Shown: positions 23,593-34,100 of the stretch, in pieces
How positions within the stretch are numbered: the first letter of the stretch is position 1
Layout of the letters: each line of letters begins with the position of its first letter
Assembly: GCA_023436605.1 (NCBI GenBank)
Contig: JAEZIQ010000016.1
Coordinates: 1 to 40,273 of the forward strand
Origin: Actinomycetes bacterium
GTDB lineage: Bacteria > Actinomycetota > Thermoleophilia > Solirubrobacterales > 70-9
Direction: 5' to 3'
Length of the DNA stretch: 40,273 nt
Made by a program: the position numbers and the translations under genes
The notes under the pieces: model-generated
Database searches by the model: none
What the model was told of the DNA's origin: nothing
What the model saw: the letters and a program-made list of their open reading frames with translations, nothing else

Positions 23593-26500
23593 ATGTCCGA
23601 GTTTGTGATTCGTACTCGCAGCAGGAAGGGTCAAATTGCGTTGAACCTGTCGGGGAGAGCGCGAATGCTGGCCCTGGTAGTGCTCGTCTTCCTGGGTCTC
23701 GGGGTGGTCAACGCCTCGAGCGCCTTCGGAGCCGGAAACCTGGTTGCGATGAAGGGCGGGGACCGGTCTGCCTCCAACAGCGTCTCCGGTGCCACCAATT
23801 ACGCATCGCCGCTGGCCGGGGCGCTGTTCGAGTACACGACTCAGGATCCGACCTCGGGAGCCTCGACCTGGACCGCTTTCCCGGCGGTGACCAACGCCTC
23901 GGGCCTCGCGACGGCCTCGGTCGCAGCCGGCACCTACTACGTGCGGGAGAAGACCCCGAGCCCGGGCTTCACAAACTACGGCCCGGTGACCCAGCTTTCC
24001 TACAACGGGGCTCAGCCGTACGTGGCACGGGTCACGGTCCAGGACAACCAGACCAGCTACGCCTTTCCCCACACGAACACCGGGACTCCGGGTACCTGGA
24101 CTCCGACCAATACGGGTAGCGCCACCAACAACGGTTCGCCATTCCTCGACGTCAGGGACAACGGAACCATGCCACCCGGCTGCGGCACGAACCTCCTGCT
24201 CGTGCTCGACCGTTCCGGTTCGATCGAGCCCTACAAGGATCAGTACGAGGCGGCCGCCAAGCAGTTCGTCTCGAGCCTGAACGGCACCCCGACGCAGATC
24301 GGGATCATCAGCTTCAACAACGCGGTCAACTCGTACCAGCCGGCTCAGGGGAACGCGTCCTTTTACCAATCGCCCCTGAGCCTGGCCAACGCCGGGAGCG
24401 CGGCGACCCTGAACGGGGTGATCGAGAACATCTACGACGCACCGACCAGCCTGACCAACTGGGACGGCGTCCTCCAGGCCGCATCCCAGGCCAAGTCGTT
24501 TACCGCAGACGGGACCACGGGCCAGACCGTGAACCCGGACATGGTGGTCTTCATCACCGATGGCAACCCGACCACCAGCCAGGCTTCAACCAGTGGATCG
24601 AACGAGGACCTGATCAACCTGACTTCCGGAATGGCCTCGGCCAATCTGGTCAAGAACCAGGCCTCCCGGCCCGGGCTCAAGGCAAAGCTGCTGGCGATCG
24701 GGGTCGGCACCGGGGTTACGATCGACAACCTGAAAGCCGTTTCGGGCCCGGATGAAGGAGTCGACGGCGATTACGCCGCACCGACCATCCCCGAACTGAG
24801 CGCCTTCCTCTCCGAGCTGGCCGCCTCGCAGTGCGGAGCCAGGATCTACGTCCGCAAGCTCCTGGCCGGGCAGGCGGCAAACCAGCCGAACTGGTACTAC
24901 ACCGCAAGCGACCCGCGGCCGGGCAAAACTCCGACCTACCTGGACAACAACCGGGCTACCCACAACAACGGGAGTCCCGTCGTAATCCAGACCGGTGCGT
25001 TCTTCTCGCAACTGCCCGCGACGCCGACCACGGTCAACGTGAACGAGGATGCGGCCGGCCAGCCGATCAGCAACTTTGAACTGACTTCGGTCGACTGCCG
25101 GACCGGCAGCTACACCGGAGCACCGGTCGCTGGCGGCGTCAGAAACGGACTCCAGTTCAGTATCCCGGTCAACCGCGGAGACGCGTTCTACTGCACATAT
25201 ACGAACGCTCCGAAGACGACGCTGAGCGTGGTCAAGACGCCCGACAGCCAGACCATCGATGCGGGCACTGACGCGGAGTTCACGATCCAGGTGACAAATA
25301 CCGGGACCAACGTGGCCAATGGCGTGACGCTCAACGACCCCTTGCCGGCCCCGGGTGTGGGCGGCTGGGTGATCTCCCAGCAGCCGGGAGGCAACCCGTG
25401 CTCGATTGTGGCCGGCGCCCTCAGCTGTTCCTTCGGGAACCTGAATCCGGGTGCTTCGGTGACCGTCAAGGTGAAGACGGGCACCTCCTTCGCGCTCTGC
25501 GGCGTCTATGACAACCCATCGGCGCAGGCTTCCGCGACTAATGCCAACACGGTGTCGGACGCCGGCAAGATCACCTGCCGGAAGCCTGAACTGAAGATCA
25601 CCAAGAGCGGCAACGGCCCGATCAACGCGGGCCAGACTGCGACTTTCACGATTTCGGTCGTCAACAACGGCCCGGGCATTGCCAAGGCAGTGACCCTTTC
25701 CGATCCTCTGCCCGGCGGCACTGCGGGTCCCTGGACCACAGGTCCCCAACCGCCAGGGAACCCCTGCTCCATTGTCGGAGGCACTTTGAACTGCGCCTTC
25801 GGCGACCTTGCCGCCGGGCAGCAGGTACAAGTTCAGGTGAACGCGCCGACCAGCGCCGATGCCTGCGCGACTTACAGCAACCTGGCCACGGCCGGGGCAT
25901 CCAACCACCCTGCGGTCGAGGGCAGCGCATCGATCACCTGCCAGAAGCCGTCACTGGGCACGCTGAAGACAGCGGTCTCGTCGACGATCTCGGCGGGAGA
26001 CAAGGCGCAGTTCGACATCACGGTCAGCAACACCGGGCCAGGTACGGCGACCGGCGTCACCTTGTCCGATCCGCTGCCCTCCGGGGTGGCCGGTCCCTGG
26101 ACCATCGTTAGCCAGCCGGCCGGGAATCCCTGTTCGATCACGGCCGGGGTGCTCAACTGCAACTTCGGTGACATGCCCGCCGGCACCTCGAAGTCGGTGC
26201 GAGTCGAGGCAGCCACGGACTTCGCCAACTGTGTCCAGCTGGTGAACGTGGCCACCGCCTCCTCGACCAACTCGCCGTCCTCGACGGATGACGCGACGAT
26301 CCTCTGTCAGAAGCCGAACCTCTCGGTCACCAAGCAGGGCAACGGGCCCGTGAACGCGGGAGAGAAAGTGACCTTCTCGATCGTGGTCAACAATGCCGGA
26401 CCCGGCATCGCCCGGTCCGCGGGGCTGAACGACCCGCTACCTTCCGGCATCGCCGGCACCTGGTCGATCACCTCGCAGCCGGCCGGGAACCCCTGCTCGA

Positions 26501-29500
26501 TCGTCGCCGGAACGCTGACATGCAGCTTCGGAGACCTCGCGGCCGGTGGGTCGCGCACGGTGAACATCGAGGCTTCGACCGACTTCGACCACTGCGCCCA
26601 GTACGACAACACGGCTACCGCCACCGCGACCAATTCGCCCTCGGCCAACGGCTCGGCGAGCGTGCTCTGCCGGAAGCCATCGTTGACCACGACCAAGTCG
26701 GGCAACGGGACGATCAACGCGGGCGAGGACGTGGTCTTCACGATTGGAGTCGCCAACTCCGGTCCCGGCACGGCCAAGTCGGTGGTCCTAAATGACACCC
26801 TGCCTGCGGGAACGGCCGGTCCCTGGACCATCGTCAACCAGCCGGGGGGAAATCCCTGCTCAGTCGTGGCGGGCGTGCTCACCTGCAATTTCGGTGACCT
26901 GACCGCCGGAGCTTCGCTGTCCGTCACCGTCAAGTCGCCGACCAGTGCGGCCGCCTGCGCGAAGTACGACAACACCGCAACGGCGACGTCAACCAATGCC
27001 CCGAACAGCCCGGCCTCCGCGTCAGTGACCTGCCAGAAGCCGTCACTGACCGTCACCAAGAGCGGCAACGGGCCCGTGAACGCCGGGGAGAACGTCCAAT
27101 TCAGTCTGGAAGTAAAGAACGGTGGCCCGGGGACGGCCAAGGCGGTGAAGCTGAGTGATCCCCTCCCAACCGGGGTTTCAGGACCCTGGTCGATCACCTC
27201 ACAACCGTCGGGCAACCCCTGCGCGATCGTCGCGGGCCAGCTGGATTGCGATTTCGGCGACCTGGCGGCCGGAGAATCGCGATCCGTGACGGTCAGCGCG
27301 GCCACCGACTTTGAGAACTGTGGCACCTACAACAACAAGGCCACAGGCACGGCCGGCAATCACGCGGCAGTGGAAGCGACAGCTTCGATCAGCTGCCTGA
27401 AGCCGAACCTGTCGATCACCAAGACCGGGAACGGCACCGTGAACGCCGGCGAGGACATCGAGTTCACGGTCAACGTGACCAACGGTGGCCCGGGCGAAGC
27501 AAAGGGAGTCAAGGTCAACGACCCACTTCCGACCGGTGCGGCCGGCGCCTGGACCATCAGCTCCCAGCCGGCCGGCGACCCCTGCGAGATCGTCGCCGAC
27601 GTACTGGACTGTAACCTGGGTGACATGGCGGCCGGAGCCTCGGCGCAGGTCAAGGTCAAGGCACCGACCTCCCATGACGCATGCAAGTTGTTCGAAAACA
27701 CGGCGAGCGTCAGCGGAGAAGGATTGCCCGGGGACGAAGCCTCGGCCACTGTCAATTGCCAGAAGCCGCAGCTCGGAACTCTGAAGACCGCGGTCGAGGG
27801 CACCATCTCGGCTGGTGACATGGCCCAGTTCGAGATCACGGTTTCGAACACGGGCCCGGGCACCGCGAAGGCGGTGAAGCTGAGTGATCCGCTGCCGACC
27901 GGAGTCTCAGGCAGCTGGTCGATTATCAGTCAGCCAGCGGGCGATCCCTGCTCGATCACGGCGGGAACTCTCAACTGTGACTTCGGTGATCTGCCCTCGG
28001 GTGAATCGCGCACGGTGAAGGTGGCGGCCCAGACCAACTTCGAGAACTGTTCGCAGCTGGTCAACCTGGCAACCGCCTCGGCTAGCAACGCTCCGAACGC
28101 CAGCGACGACGCCACGATCAACTGTCAGAAGCCGAATCTGACTTTGACCAAGACCGGAAACGGCACGGTCAATGCGGGTGAGGACGTGACCTTCACGATG
28201 ACGCTCAAGAACGAGGGTCCAGGTACCGCGAAGGCGGTGAAGCTGACTGACCCGCTGCCGTCTGGTGTGGCAGGAAGCTGGTCGATCACCTCGCAGCCTG
28301 GCGGTAACCCGTGCTCGATCACGGCCGGCACCCTGAACTGTGACTTCGGTGATCTCGGCGACGACGCCACCGTTTCGGTCACGGTGAGCGCCGCCACCGA
28401 CTTCGAGAATTGCGGAACCTACGTGAACCAGGCGACCGGTTCCGCTTCGAACCACCCGAACGTGGTTGGCACGGCGACGGACACCTGCCAGAAGTCGAAC
28501 CTCGGCGTACTCAAGACCGCGGTTCAGGGCACCATTTCGGCCGGTGACAAGGCCCAGTTCGAGATCACGGTTTCCAACACAGGGGACGGCACGGCCAAGG
28601 GGGTGACCCTGAATGACCCGCTTCCGGCCGGTGTGTCTGGCGGCTGGTCGATTGTGTCGCAGCCGAACGGGAACCCGTGCTCGGTCGCGGCCGGCGTCCT
28701 CAACTGCGACTTCGGGGACCTCCCTGGCGGTGAGTCGCGGACGGTCAAGGTCGAAGCGGCAACCGACTTCGAGAACTGCGCGGAGCTCATCAACGAAGCC
28801 ACAGCGTCATCCACCAACGCGCCGGATGCTTCCGACGACGCGACGATCGATTGCGAGACGCCAACTCTGACCCTGAACAAGACCGGCAACGGCACGATTA
28901 ACGCGGGCGAGACGGCTTCGTTCACGCTGACGATCGAGAACGAGGGTCCGGGCGTCGCGAAGGCGGTCAAGCTGAACGACTCGCTGCCGGGACCGGTGGC
29001 CGGGGCGTGGAGCATCATCGCCCAGCCCCAGGGCAACCCCTGCTCGATCACAGCCGGCGTCCTGAACTGCGACTTCGGTGACCTCGGCGAGGAGACCCGG
29101 ACGGTGACGGTCAGTGCCGCCACCGACTTCGAGAACTGCGCCGCGCTCGACAACGTGGCGACCGGCTCGGCGAGCAACCACCCGAATGTCCAGGCGGACG
29201 CCTCGGTCGAATGCCAGAAGCCGGATCTCTCGCTCCTCAAGACCGGCAACGGAACGATTGATGCCGGTGAGGACGTCGAGTTCGAACTGGTGGCGAGCAA
29301 CGCCGGCCCGGGTGTCGGCAAGGACGTGACGGTGAGTGACACCCTGCCGACCGGAACGGCCGGACCCTGGACCGTCGTCTCGAACTCCACCGGTACCTGC
29401 TCGATCACCGCCGGCGTCCTGAACTGCGACTTCGGTGACATGGCCGCGGACAGCGAAGCATCGGTGATCGTCCGGGCTCCGACCAACGCCGACCAGTGCG

Positions 29501-30339
29501 GGACCTACGACAACACGGCCCAGTTCGAGTCGTCGAATGCGCCCTCGGGAAGCGGCAACGCAAGCGTGATCTGCGAGAAGCCGGCCCTGAAGCTGGTCAA
29601 GAGCGGCAACGGTCCGATCGACGCGGGACAGAAGGTGAAGTTCACCCTCACGATCTCCAATGACGGACCGGGTGACGCCACCGGGGTTACCCTCGAGGAC
29701 AAGCTCCCCAACAACGTCGCTGGTGATTGGGTGATCGAAGCCGCGCCAGACGAGGCAGACTGCTCGATTGCCAACCGGGCGCTGAACTGTGAGATCGGGG
29801 ATCTGGCCGCCGGCCAGTCCGCTGCGGTCAGGGTCGCGGCACCGACCAGCGACCTGAAGTGCGCGACCTACAAGAACCAGGCCACCGGCAAGGCCGGTAA
29901 TGCCGCTGCCGTCGAGGACAGTGCGACGGTCAACTGCCGCAAGCCGAGCCCCCAGCTCCAGCTGCGGAAGCTGGCCAACAAGCGGCGTGTATTCCCGAAC
30001 GAAACAGTCCGGTACCGGATCGGAGTCCGCAACATCCAGCCGGGTTCGGTCGCGAGGAACCTCAAGATCTGTGACCGGCTGCCGGCCCAGATGACGGTGG
30101 CCTCGCGCGGCAAGGACTCGTTCTTCGAGAACGGCAAACTCTGCTGGAGGATCGAGCGTCTCGGATTCTCGAAGAAGTGGAAGGTGTTCAGCTACACGGC
30201 CCGGGTAAGTGAAAACGTGGCCGCGGGAACAAGGCTGAAGAACGTGGTCACTCTCGGTGATCTGAAGGCCACTAGAACGGTCGTGGTCAAGGCGCCGGAA
30301 GTGAGCCCCGCCCGCCGGGTGACACCCGTCACGGGTTGA
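23593..30339 (+). CDS. giant secreted VWA/DUF11-repeat surface protein
   Basis: A 2248-residue exported protein. A signal peptide with a long basic n-region (hydrophobic core MLALVVLVFLGLGVV, cleavage near AFG-A at about 46) is followed by a prealbumin/SpaA-like domain (about 65-150, SGLATASVAAGTYYVREK). A von Willebrand A domain (about 199-408) has MIDAS DRSGS at Asp206-Ser210 and TDGNPT. After a linker come 13 tandem DUF11-like repeats of about 121 residues (542-2118) and a divergent basic 14th. Each repeat has typically four Cys at fixed places. The C-terminus is RRVTPVTG with no membrane anchor. The Shine-Dalgarno sequence is GGAGGGG (23582-23588). Role is probably adhesive or structural; ligand unknown. 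Confidence 0.88.
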   Translation: MSEFVIRTRSRKGQIALNLSGRARMLALVVLVFLGLGVVNASSAFGAGNLVAMKGGDRSASNSVSGATNYASPLAGALFEYTTQDPTSGASTWTAFPAVTNASGLATASVAAGTYYVREKTPSPGFTNYGPVTQLSYNGAQPYVARVTVQDNQTSYAFPHTNTGTPGTWTPTNTGSATNNGSPFLDVRDNGTMPPGCGTNLLLVLDRSGSIEPYKDQYEAAAKQFVSSLNGTPTQIGIISFNNAVNSYQPAQGNASFYQSPLSLANAGSAATLNGVIENIYDAPTSLTNWDGVLQAASQAKSFTADGTTGQTVNPDMVVFITDGNPTTSQASTSGSNEDLINLTSGMASANLVKNQASRPGLKAKLLAIGVGTGVTIDNLKAVSGPDEGVDGDYAAPTIPELSAFLSELAASQCGARIYVRKLLAGQAANQPNWYYTASDPRPGKTPTYLDNNRATHNNGSPVVIQTGAFFSQLPATPTTVNVNEDAAGQPISNFELTSVDCRTGSYTGAPVAGGVRNGLQFSIPVNRGDAFYCTYTNAPKTTLSVVKTPDSQTIDAGTDAEFTIQVTNTGTNVANGVTLNDPLPAPGVGGWVISQQPGGNPCSIVAGALSCSFGNLNPGASVTVKVKTGTSFALCGVYDNPSAQASATNANTVSDAGKITCRKPELKITKSGNGPINAGQTATFTISVVNNGPGIAKAVTLSDPLPGGTAGPWTTGPQPPGNPCSIVGGTLNCAFGDLAAGQQVQVQVNAPTSADACATYSNLATAGASNHPAVEGSASITCQKPSLGTLKTAVSSTISAGDKAQFDITVSNTGPGTATGVTLSDPLPSGVAGPWTIVSQPAGNPCSITAGVLNCNFGDMPAGTSKSVRVEAATDFANCVQLVNVATASSTNSPSSTDDATILCQKPNLSVTKQGNGPVNAGEKVTFSIVVNNAGPGIARSAGLNDPLPSGIAGTWSITSQPAGNPCSIVAGTLTCSFGDLAAGGSRTVNIEASTDFDHCAQYDNTATATATNSPSANGSASVLCRKPSLTTTKSGNGTINAGEDVVFTIGVANSGPGTAKSVVLNDTLPAGTAGPWTIVNQPGGNPCSVVAGVLTCNFGDLTAGASLSVTVKSPTSAAACAKYDNTATATSTNAPNSPASASVTCQKPSLTVTKSGNGPVNAGENVQFSLEVKNGGPGTAKAVKLSDPLPTGVSGPWSITSQPSGNPCAIVAGQLDCDFGDLAAGESRSVTVSAATDFENCGTYNNKATGTAGNHAAVEATASISCLKPNLSITKTGNGTVNAGEDIEFTVNVTNGGPGEAKGVKVNDPLPTGAAGAWTISSQPAGDPCEIVADVLDCNLGDMAAGASAQVKVKAPTSHDACKLFENTASVSGEGLPGDEASATVNCQKPQLGTLKTAVEGTISAGDMAQFEITVSNTGPGTAKAVKLSDPLPTGVSGSWSIISQPAGDPCSITAGTLNCDFGDLPSGESRTVKVAAQTNFENCSQLVNLATASASNAPNASDDATINCQKPNLTLTKTGNGTVNAGEDVTFTMTLKNEGPGTAKAVKLTDPLPSGVAGSWSITSQPGGNPCSITAGTLNCDFGDLGDDATVSVTVSAATDFENCGTYVNQATGSASNHPNVVGTATDTCQKSNLGVLKTAVQGTISAGDKAQFEITVSNTGDGTAKGVTLNDPLPAGVSGGWSIVSQPNGNPCSVAAGVLNCDFGDLPGGESRTVKVEAATDFENCAELINEATASSTNAPDASDDATIDCETPTLTLNKTGNGTINAGETASFTLTIENEGPGVAKAVKLNDSLPGPVAGAWSIIAQPQGNPCSITAGVLNCDFGDLGEETRTVTVSAATDFENCAALDNVATGSASNHPNVQADASVECQKPDLSLLKTGNGTIDAGEDVEFELVASNAGPGVGKDVTVSDTLPTGTAGPWTVVSNSTGTCSITAGVLNCDFGDMAADSEASVIVRAPTNADQCGTYDNTAQFESSNAPSGSGNASVICEKPALKLVKSGNGPIDAGQKVKFTLTISNDGPGDATGVTLEDKLPNNVAGDWVIEAAPDEADCSIANRALNCEIGDLAAGQSAAVRVAAPTSDLKCATYKNQATGKAGNAAAVEDSATVNCRKPSPQLQLRKLANKRRVFPNETVRYRIGVRNIQPGSVARNLKICDRLPAQMTVASRGKDSFFENGKLCWRIERLGFSKKWKVFSYTARVSENVAAGTRLKNVVTLGDLKATRTVVVKAPEVSPARRVTPVTG
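25216..29946 (+). repeat. 13 tandem DUF11-type repeats of about 364 bp
   Basis: Units begin with forms of LTKTGNGTINAGE and end with forms of C(Q/R)KP. Shared landmarks are NTGPGTAK, DPLP, PAGNPCSI, LNCDFGDL and NCxxYxNxATxSxTN. Units 3, 8 and 10 form a subtype starting LKTAVxxTISAGDKAQF. Units 8-9 (27769-28497) and 10-11 (28498-29223) are 729 and 726 bp and look like a two-unit duplication. Confidence 0.85.
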
Positions 30340-30360
30340 TCCCTGTGGGGGCCAGACCAA

Positions 30361-31128
30361 ATGAGGTTACTTGCGTCCTCATTGGCTGGCACGGTGGCCC
30401 TGGTGGTGCTTCTCACTGCAGCACCGCCAGGGCAAGCCACCGTTGACGAAGGGCCCGGCGTCCACGTTTCGTCGCTTCCCTCCCAGAAGGTTCCTCCTCC
30501 ATCGCGAGCGGTAGGTACCTTCACGGCCCGGATCCTGGAACCAACGGCGATTCGCCGCCGACCTGACGGCGATTCGGTCCGGTGGCTTGCGAGGACCAAG
30601 ACCAAGTGGTCCGGCTCGATCCAGAAACTGATGGTGCTCGGTTCACGCCTCGTCGGGGGAAAGTTCTGGCTGAGGGTGAGATTGCCGATCCGCCCGAACG
30701 ACGCCTCGGGCTGGATTCCGAGGGACCGGGTGGTCCTCGCCAGATCCGACGCTTTCATCCTGATCGACCGCTCACGTCGAAAGCTGTACATGTACCGGAA
30801 GGGGAGGCTGGTCAGGCGCTGGAGCGTCGTGGTCGGGACGCCTTCGACTCCGACCCCGATCGGTCTCTTCGCTCTCTACGACCGGGTGCCGCAAGCGGAC
30901 CCGAACGGGTTCATCGGGCCCTGGGCGGTCCCGCTTACCGCTCACTCGAATGCCTTGAGGAGATACGACGGTGGCCCGGGCCTGGTCGCCCTGCATGGGC
31001 GAGCCGGCGCGAGCCTTCTCGACCCGCTCGGGACGGCATCCTCGCATGGGTGCATCCGGATGAACAACAACAGGGTCAGGTACATCATCCGGCGTTCGAT
31101 GGGTACCGCTGTGAAGATCCGCCGGTGA
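30361..31128 (+). CDS. secreted L,D-transpeptidase (YkuD family)
   Basis: Forms 3-3 cross-links in peptidoglycan, or attaches proteins to it, outside the membrane. It has 255 residues. A signal peptide (about 1-27, ending PPGQA) is followed by an SH3-like segment (about 52-122, with TAIRRRPDGDS and GGKFWLRVRLP). The YkuD catalytic domain (about 130-253) starts DRSRRKLYMYRKGRLVRRW. Active-site residues are His212 in ALHGRAG and His229, Cys231 and Arg233 in SSHGCIRMNNNRV. It begins 21 bp after the DUF11 gene, with GGGGG about 9 nt before ATG, so co-transcription is likely. Adjacency suggests, but does not show, that it acts on the neighbouring surface protein. Confidence 0.92.
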   Translation: MRLLASSLAGTVALVVLLTAAPPGQATVDEGPGVHVSSLPSQKVPPPSRAVGTFTARILEPTAIRRRPDGDSVRWLARTKTKWSGSIQKLMVLGSRLVGGKFWLRVRLPIRPNDASGWIPRDRVVLARSDAFILIDRSRRKLYMYRKGRLVRRWSVVVGTPSTPTPIGLFALYDRVPQADPNGFIGPWAVPLTAHSNALRRYDGGPGLVALHGRAGASLLDPLGTASSHGCIRMNNNRVRYIIRRSMGTAVKIRR

Positions 31129-31180
31129 ACGCCAGGGCAGGCAGCCGGAAGTACTTCACGCCGGCCCGCCCCGCTGCGGA

Positions 31181-31186
31181 TAGGTT
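31181..31186 (+). promoter_or_regulatory. -10 element of the 1149-residue protein gene, leaderless configuration
   Basis: TAGGTT ends 6 nt before ATG 31193, with no Shine-Dalgarno sequence. Confidence 0.45.
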
Positions 31187-31192
31187 CTGACC

Positions 31193-34100
31193 ATGGGTCG
31201 GAGCAGGGTCATCTTTCTCATTCTCCTCGCGGGTGTGGCGCTTCAGATGTCGGACAACGCCCGGGCAGGTGTGGCTTCGACCGCGACCGACGGGTCTGCC
31301 GCGAGTCGGGATGCTCCGAGCCCGGTTTCGGCGAGTTCGGCCATCCAGCCCAGGGCGCGGGCCTGCCGGGTGACGAAGAAGGGGCCGGTCGCCCGCACTC
31401 CGGGTTACGGCGGCAAATGCAAGGCGCCGAAGACGAAGATTCCACAGCCCTTACCTTCGACTCAGCTGGCCGACTCGGGCCGCCTTCCCGACCTGCTGGT
31501 CGACGAGGCAGGAACGGCCCATGTGGTCTGGCTGACCGACGGCAACTCCAGTCCCGACCTCGTCAACTACTGCCGCATGAAACGGGGTTCGACCACCTGC
31601 GACAACCCGGCTTCGACCCGGACCATGTTTCCCGACCAGCCGATGGGTCCGCAGTTCAACATCGACTCGGCCGGAGCGAAGATCGTCGACGTCGGCGGTG
31701 ACATCGTGATTCTCAGCTTTCGCTACCCGAACGTGGTCAATACCCCGCTCGGAACTTCGAGCCGCAACCTCTACATGTGGGTTTCCGATGACGGCGGCGA
31801 CTCGTTAACCGGTCCGGCCCTGGTCGGCGACAACGATCCCTCCGGTGACGCCGAAGTGTTCGGAGACGAGGGTTCGCTGCGAATCGGGACGATCACCGAC
31901 ACCAGGACCGGCGGCACCTTCTTCCAGGCGATCAAGCCCGGGCAGTACTCGGGAACCCAGGCGAACCTTGGCGAGGACGGTCCTGACCGGGCCTACAACG
32001 GCTCTCTGGCCACGGTGGGCGGCCTGCCGATCGCGGCTTTTGCGAGCCTCGACGGCCAGACGTTCATCCGGCAGTGGTCCGGGGCCGGCGATCCGAACGA
32101 AACCACGAACTGGAGCGAGAGCCAGCTGACCGGCCGCGAGCCCAAACTGGCCGCCGGACCGGGGGGTGCCTATCTCGCGGTTCGCGACAACTATTACCGG
32201 CCGGTCAAGATCCACCGGCTGAACGGGATCCAGCCCGGCCCTGCGGTGACCATGGCGGGGACGGCGAACGTTTACGCACGCGACCTGATCGTCGATCCGG
32301 GAGGCAAGCTCCGCTTCGCCTGGGTCGACTCCGAGGCCGGTCACATCGACGAGATCCGCGAGCGAAGCTCGAGCGACGGAACCGGGTTTTCCTCGACCCG
32401 ACTGCTGGCTCGCTCGCTTGACGGCAAGGAGATCGGGCAGCTGAAGGTGGCGGCCGCCGAAGACGGTGGCGGGTTCTCCGCCTACGTCTCCGGAGGAAGC
32501 TCGGTCGGTTCGGGCAAGCTGGCGATTGCTCCGTTCGGCCGCCAGCAGTCGACCGGGAAGCCCGGCCTCGCCGGGCGGCCCGGAGGTGGTGTCGCGCCCG
32601 GAACCGAAGTGTCCTGTAGCCGGATTGGCTACGGCGCAGTCGAGATCCTCGCCGACCAGGGGTGTCTGCTCAGCGCGGCCGGACAGGCAGCAAAGGTCTC
32701 GGAAGGTCCGATCCGGTTCAACGGACTCGAGATCATCCCCGACGCCGGTGTGAAGATCCTGCTCGGGACCCGGGAAAGGACGATTGACACGACCGGAAGA
32801 GTCACGGTTCAGCTGTCGGGCGGCGGTGACCCGATCGTCCTCTTTCGGGGCGAGCTCCACCTCCGTCTTCCCTCCGGCGCCGACGGGGTAAAGCTGGCGA
32901 CTTTCGACCCATCGAAGTTCCCCGTCAACCTGAAGGGCTTCCCGGTACAGGGTGACATCGACGTGATCCTGCGCAAGGAATCGGTCGAGATACCGATCTC
33001 CCTCAAGCTGCCTGCGGTCTTCGGCGGCTTGACCGGCAACGCGGTGCTGCGGGCCAGCAACGATGCCGGTCTCGAGGTCGCGTCAATCCGGTTCCAGGTC
33101 GGTGCCCTGACCCTGGGTCCGGTTTTGCTCAAGGATCTCGACATCCGTTGGAACGGAGCCGAGAGCTGGTCCGGAAAGGGCACGATCATCGCCGGCAGTG
33201 TGAACATCTCGGCCGAGATCGAGTTCCGTTCGGGCGCCTTCTACCGCGGCTTCGTGGAAGTCCAGCCGGTGCCATTCCCTGGTCTGGTCCTCTTCACCAA
33301 CGTGTACCTGAACAAGGTCAAGGGGGGACTCAAGATCGACCCGCTGGTGATCGATGCCGGGGCCGATTTCGGGTTCCAGCCGCTAGCCCCGGATCTTTAT
33401 CTGGTCGGTATTGATGCCAACCTGCGACTTTCGGCCAAGCCGGTCTTCGCCGTCGACCTGACCGGTAAAGGCAGCCTGGCTGGCCTGCCGATCTCCGAAT
33501 CGGTGGTCCACGGGGATGCCGACGGTCATTTCTCATTCCACTCGAAGGGAGAGATCGACCTGGGAATCATCTCGGCATCGAATGAGATCAACGGCTTCAT
33601 CGACGCCGACCGGGGCCTGTTCGGGGCCGGTGTCGCCTACGACGGCTGCGTCGGCAAGGACCCCTTCGAGATCTGCTCCGGTTTCTCCGGTCTCGTGTCT
33701 TCCAAGGGGATCGCCGGATGTGCGCTCGGCCAGGTCGGTTTCGGCTACAGATGGGGTCAGAGCCCGTACCTGATCGGCCCGTTTGGCTGTGACATCAGCG
33801 AGTTCGAGGTCAAGGCGAGTCAGCTCCGTGGGGGCGCCAGCGACCGGACCGTGTCGGTGCCCGCCGGGCTCCGGGGAGCGGTGCTGAGGATCTCCGGTGA
33901 CACCGGGCCGCCGTCGGTGGTGATGGTTTCCCCATCCGGTGAGCGGTTCACGCCGGTACCGGCGGGCAGCGACGAAAGCGCCCCGGTGGCCGCCGTGAAC
34001 GGGGTCAATGAAACCCAGGTCGGACTCCGGCAGCCGGAAGCGGGCCTGTGGACGATCGAAACCCAGGCCGGTCCGGCCGTGACCAGGGTCGAGTTCGCCC

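Noticed and set aside
30324..30336. ACCCGT-C-ACGGGT palindrome at the end of the DUF11 gene as a terminator
   Set aside because: A one-base loop limits the real stem to a few pairs, there is no T-run, and the next gene starts 21 bp later as in an operon.
30310..30339. Classical LPXTG sortase anchor at the end of the DUF11 protein
   Set aside because: TPVTG is the very C-terminus; the needed hydrophobic helix and basic tail are absent in all frames before the next gene.
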